NCBI GenBank assembly: GCA_023263735.1
Contig: JALQUQ010000152.1
Span: 1-6,481, forward strand
Direction of reading: 5' to 3'
Source of the DNA: Paracoccaceae bacterium
Lineage (GTDB): Bacteria; Pseudomonadota; Alphaproteobacteria; Rhodobacterales; Rhodobacteraceae
Length of the DNA stretch: 6,481 nucleotides
Shown here: positions 5,884 to 6,481 of the stretch, piece after piece
Layout of the letters: each line of letters begins with the position of its first letter
Numbering within the stretch: position 1 is the first letter of the stretch
The notes under the pieces: generated by a model
What the model was told of the DNA's origin: nothing
Seen by the model: the letters and a program-made list of their open reading frames with translations, nothing else
The model's database searches: none
Position numbers and translations under genes: made by a program

Positions 5884-6438
5884 ATGAAATATGCCACGAT
5901 CCCCGTTTTTGCAGTTGCGATCCTGCTGGCCGCCTGCACGTCGAACAAGGACATGTATTTGATCGATGCCACCGATGCCGTGGCCAAACAGCGGGTCGCC
6001 GCGCGGTCGGTCGAGGTCAAGGAGGTGATCCTTCCTGCCTATGCGGCTGCGTCGGAAATCGCCTATCAGACCGAAACCGGCGCGCTGAAAACGGCCAAGG
6101 GCGCCCTTTGGGCCGAAGAGCCCCGCGCGGCGGTCACGCGGATCATCGCGCAACGGCTGGATACGGGAACCACCGCCAGCGTCGCCCCCGAGCCTTGGCC
6201 GCTGTTGGACGGGCCTGACAGCACGGTGACGGTGCGGGTGGATCGGATGGTTGCGCGCGCGGATGGGCAATTCGAACTTTCCGGTCAATTTGCCGTGTCT
6301 TTCAGCACAGGTGGGCGTGATCGGTTGCGCCGCTTTACCATCCTCCAGCCCTTGGCGGGGCAAAGCCCGGGGGCCATTTCGGCGGCCACCGGGGCGGCCT
6401 TGGCCGAATTGGCGGCAGACATCGCCAAGTCGCTGTGA
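5884..6438 (+). CDS. pqiC: PqiC-like lipoprotein (ABC-type transport auxiliary lipoprotein family)
   Basis: This 184-residue protein opens with a lipoprotein signal peptide, MKYATIPVFAVAILLAAC. The lipobox L15-A-A-C18 makes Cys18 the acylated N-terminus, and Thr19-Ser20 after it rather than Asp is compatible with outer-membrane sorting. The mature part matches the PqiC family in layout: an early MYLIDA strand, the segment VEVKEVILPAYA (about 43-54), SEIAYQTETGALKTAKGALWAEEPRAAVTRIIAQRL (58-92), which corresponds to the family's conserved I-x-Y...W-A-E-P-x-x-x-[VL]-x-x-x-L stretch, then a beta-rich half with VTVRVDRM (115-122). In E. coli PqiC is the outer-membrane lipoprotein partner that receives the PqiB needle. 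The start follows the pqiB stop by one base. GGGG at 5873-5876, inside the end of pqiB, is its likely ribosome site. The same frame stays open upstream to 5734, but that portion overlaps pqiB and lacks the signal peptide. Confidence 0.9.
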   Translation: MKYATIPVFAVAILLAACTSNKDMYLIDATDAVAKQRVAARSVEVKEVILPAYAAASEIAYQTETGALKTAKGALWAEEPRAAVTRIIAQRLDTGTTASVAPEPWPLLDGPDSTVTVRVDRMVARADGQFELSGQFAVSFSTGGRDRLRRFTILQPLAGQSPGAISAATGAALAELAADIAKSL

Positions 6439-6441
6439 TTT

Positions 6442-6474
6442 GGGGCCGGGTGTCGCGCTGCGGCCCGCCGCCCC
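6442..6474 (+). terminator. GC-rich hairpin after the last Pqi gene (possible operon terminator)
   Basis: Just after the pqiC-like stop, GGGGC-CGGG (6442-6450) can pair with CCCG and GCCCC (6464-6467 and 6470-6474), leaving a 2-base bulge. An alternative pairing uses GGGCCG (6443-6448) with CGGCCC (6461-6466). No T run follows before the window ends, so this is only a candidate. Confidence 0.3.
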
Positions 6475-6481
6475 CGATCGC

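Noticed and set aside
3831..6020. Long minus-strand open frames (about 300-350 residues) opposite pqiB and pqiC
   Set aside because: They mirror the codon periodicity of GC-rich plus-strand genes, have no recognisable domain, and lie wholly opposite well-supported genes.

Overview
The window is GC-rich DNA (roughly 60% by eye), densely coding, with leucine codons rich in TTG/CTG and few A/T-rich gaps. This fits an alphaproteobacterium, most likely of the Rhodobacterales (Roseobacter-type). The placement is inferred from gene content and style; no marker gene is present to fix it.

Left part (1-573), minus strand and leader: the window opens inside a MocE-type Rieske [2Fe-2S] ferredoxin gene that starts at 174 and runs off the left edge. 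Upstream in the same orientation is a well-formed start (421) with its own ribosome binding site. It encodes the first ~33 residues of a Gfo/Idh/MocA (inositol dehydrogenase-like) oxidoreductase and then collapses into a stop at 281-283. This looks like the stump of a dehydrogenase gene that lost most of its body, lying just before the ferredoxin gene of what may once have been a rhizopine/inositol-type catabolic operon. Bases 422-573 form a divergent control region.

Middle (574-1548), plus strand: a complete D-2-hydroxyacid dehydrogenase (PGDH-like) with an intact cofactor motif and Arg/Glu/His catalytic set. A 190-base gap follows, holding a perfect 7-bp GC inverted repeat (1652-1674).

Right part (1739-6438), plus strand: five tightly packed genes that look like one transcription unit. 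They encode a MipA/OmpV outer-membrane barrel, two separate single-domain PqiA membrane proteins, a PqiB MCE protein with three MCE domains and an unusually long helical tail, and a PqiC lipoprotein. Junctions are +6, -34, -4 and +1 bases. By analogy with E. coli PqiABC, PqiA sits in the inner membrane, PqiB bridges the periplasm, and PqiC is the outer-membrane lipoprotein partner; together they are thought to move lipids or other hydrophobic molecules across the envelope. The points of interest are the outer-membrane barrel gene at the head of the unit, the splitting of PqiA into two genes, and the internally duplicated tail of PqiB. The last 43 bases hold a GC-rich hairpin that may end the operon.

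No tRNA, rRNA, CRISPR array or insertion sequence was seen.
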